Assembly: GCA_947165725.1 (NCBI GenBank)
Contig: CAMVBL010000004.1
Location: 1 to 39,854, forward strand
Source: an uncultured Caryophanales bacterium
GTDB taxonomy: Bacteria; Bacillota_I; Bacilli_A; RFN20; CAG-826
DNA: 39,854 nt
Reading direction: 5' to 3'
Positions within the stretch are counted from its first letter, which is position 1. Each line of letters opens with the position of its first letter. A program made the translations under genes and the position numbers. Under the pieces are notes generated by a model. The model worked only from the letters and a program-made list of their open reading frames with translations. It was not told the origin of the DNA and ran no database searches. Shown here piece by piece: positions 39,684-39,854 of this stretch.

Positions 39684-39702
39684 AAAAGGACATTTCTTGT
39701 CC
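39684..39702 (-). terminator. Minus-strand terminator-like hairpin
   Basis: GGACA-TTTCT-TGTCC (39688-39702). On the minus strand it is followed by TTTTTT, so it would stop transcription entering from the right. No minus-strand gene is visible inside the window here. Confidence 0.4.
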
Positions 39703-39827
39703 ACTTATACATCAACTATTGAATGTATATTGGTTATTTAATAAAATAAATTCGCTCATCTTAACGAGCTACCTCAAGTAGATATAAAGATTTTTTCGGG
39801 AAAGATCAATTATAAGGAGGTAGTATT

Positions 39828-39854
39828 ATGAGCAAATTAATTGATTCTCGTTTA
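39828..39854 (+). CDS. Start of a gene (3' partial), MSKLID family
   Basis: Only nine codons are visible (MSKLIDSRL). AAGGAGG lies 7 nt before the ATG. The first six residues are identical to the BspA-type LRR protein at 19950, so this is probably another member of that family. Confidence 0.6.

Noticed and set aside
1..39854. CRISPR array
   Set aside because: No regular direct repeats with unique spacers were found. TnpB belongs to an IS element here, not to a Cas12 system.
1..39854. Mycoplasma-type genetic code (TGA as Trp)
   Set aside because: TGA terminates several genes (for example at 7611-7613 and 22329-22331), and TGG encodes Trp throughout.

Overview
The window comes from a low-GC, Gram-positive-type bacterium that uses the standard stop set: TGA ends several genes and TGG encodes Trp. 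It has strong AGGAGG ribosome binding sites, lipobox lipoproteins with Ig-like (Big_2) and InlB/Flg_new-type repeats, an S-box (SAM-I) riboswitch in front of an ECF S-component, BspA-type leucine-rich repeats and many XRE regulators. Together these suggest a gut Firmicute or Tenericute relative (Bacilli, RF39/Erysipelotrichales-like). That placement is an inference; there is no rRNA or other marker gene here.

Layout. (1) 1-1919: the 3' part of a Gly/His-rich membrane protein and two small co-directional genes. (2) 1980-3490: an IS200/IS605-type element carrying only tnpB, with an omegaRNA-like 3' region and near-identical hairpins on both sides. (3) 3629-11159: an envelope block with XRE proteins fused to membrane or extracellular domains, two large lipoproteins, small membrane proteins, a NERD-domain protein and a zinc-ribbon coiled-coil protein. 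(4) 11183-12582: an XRE-like regulator divergent from an HD-domain (p)ppGpp-hydrolase-like gene. (5) 13141-28853: an accessory island of short operons. It encodes a zincin, a soluble FtsH-like AAA/M41 protease, a winged-helix-HAD protein, a WYL-type regulator, a two-DTG retropepsin-like protein, an ADP-ribosylglycohydrolase, a Cys-based phosphatase, a PD-(D/E)XK nuclease and a Cas4-like/DUF2779 nuclease. (6) 29040-39667: small hypothetical genes, the SAM-riboswitch ECF gene, a macro-domain protein, a Sel1/TPR protein, a second ADP-ribosylglycohydrolase, a DUF2130 coiled-coil protein and a frameshifted metallo-beta-lactamase gene followed by two unknown genes.

The most striking signal is regulatory. 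Four promoters (12684-12745, 18103-18164, 20338-20399, 24584-24647) share one architecture: an inverted repeat TGTGCA-N6-TGCACA (one or two mismatches in some copies), exactly 14 nt to the -35 (TTGAATTA in three of four), then 16-18 nt to the -10 (TATACT in three of four). One copy lies in the divergent region of the WYL-type regulator and overlaps that gene's own -35. I infer that the WYL protein controls a local regulon of proteases, ADP-ribose hydrolases, a phosphatase and nucleases. The operators sit about 60 bp upstream of the predicted start sites, as expected for a class I activator that also represses itself. WYL proteins are known controllers of phage-defence and DNA-damage genes, so this is the best candidate here for an undescribed stress or conflict system.

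Other notable items are long leaders with anti-Shine-Dalgarno sequences (one inside the loop of a perfect 17-bp hairpin), two short genes whose ribosome binding site is not followed by ATG/GTG/TTG, and a possible -1 frameshift site in the metallo-beta-lactamase gene. A duplicated regulatory module links the macro-domain protein and the XRE regulator, and there is a candidate sRNA or attenuator before 29040.
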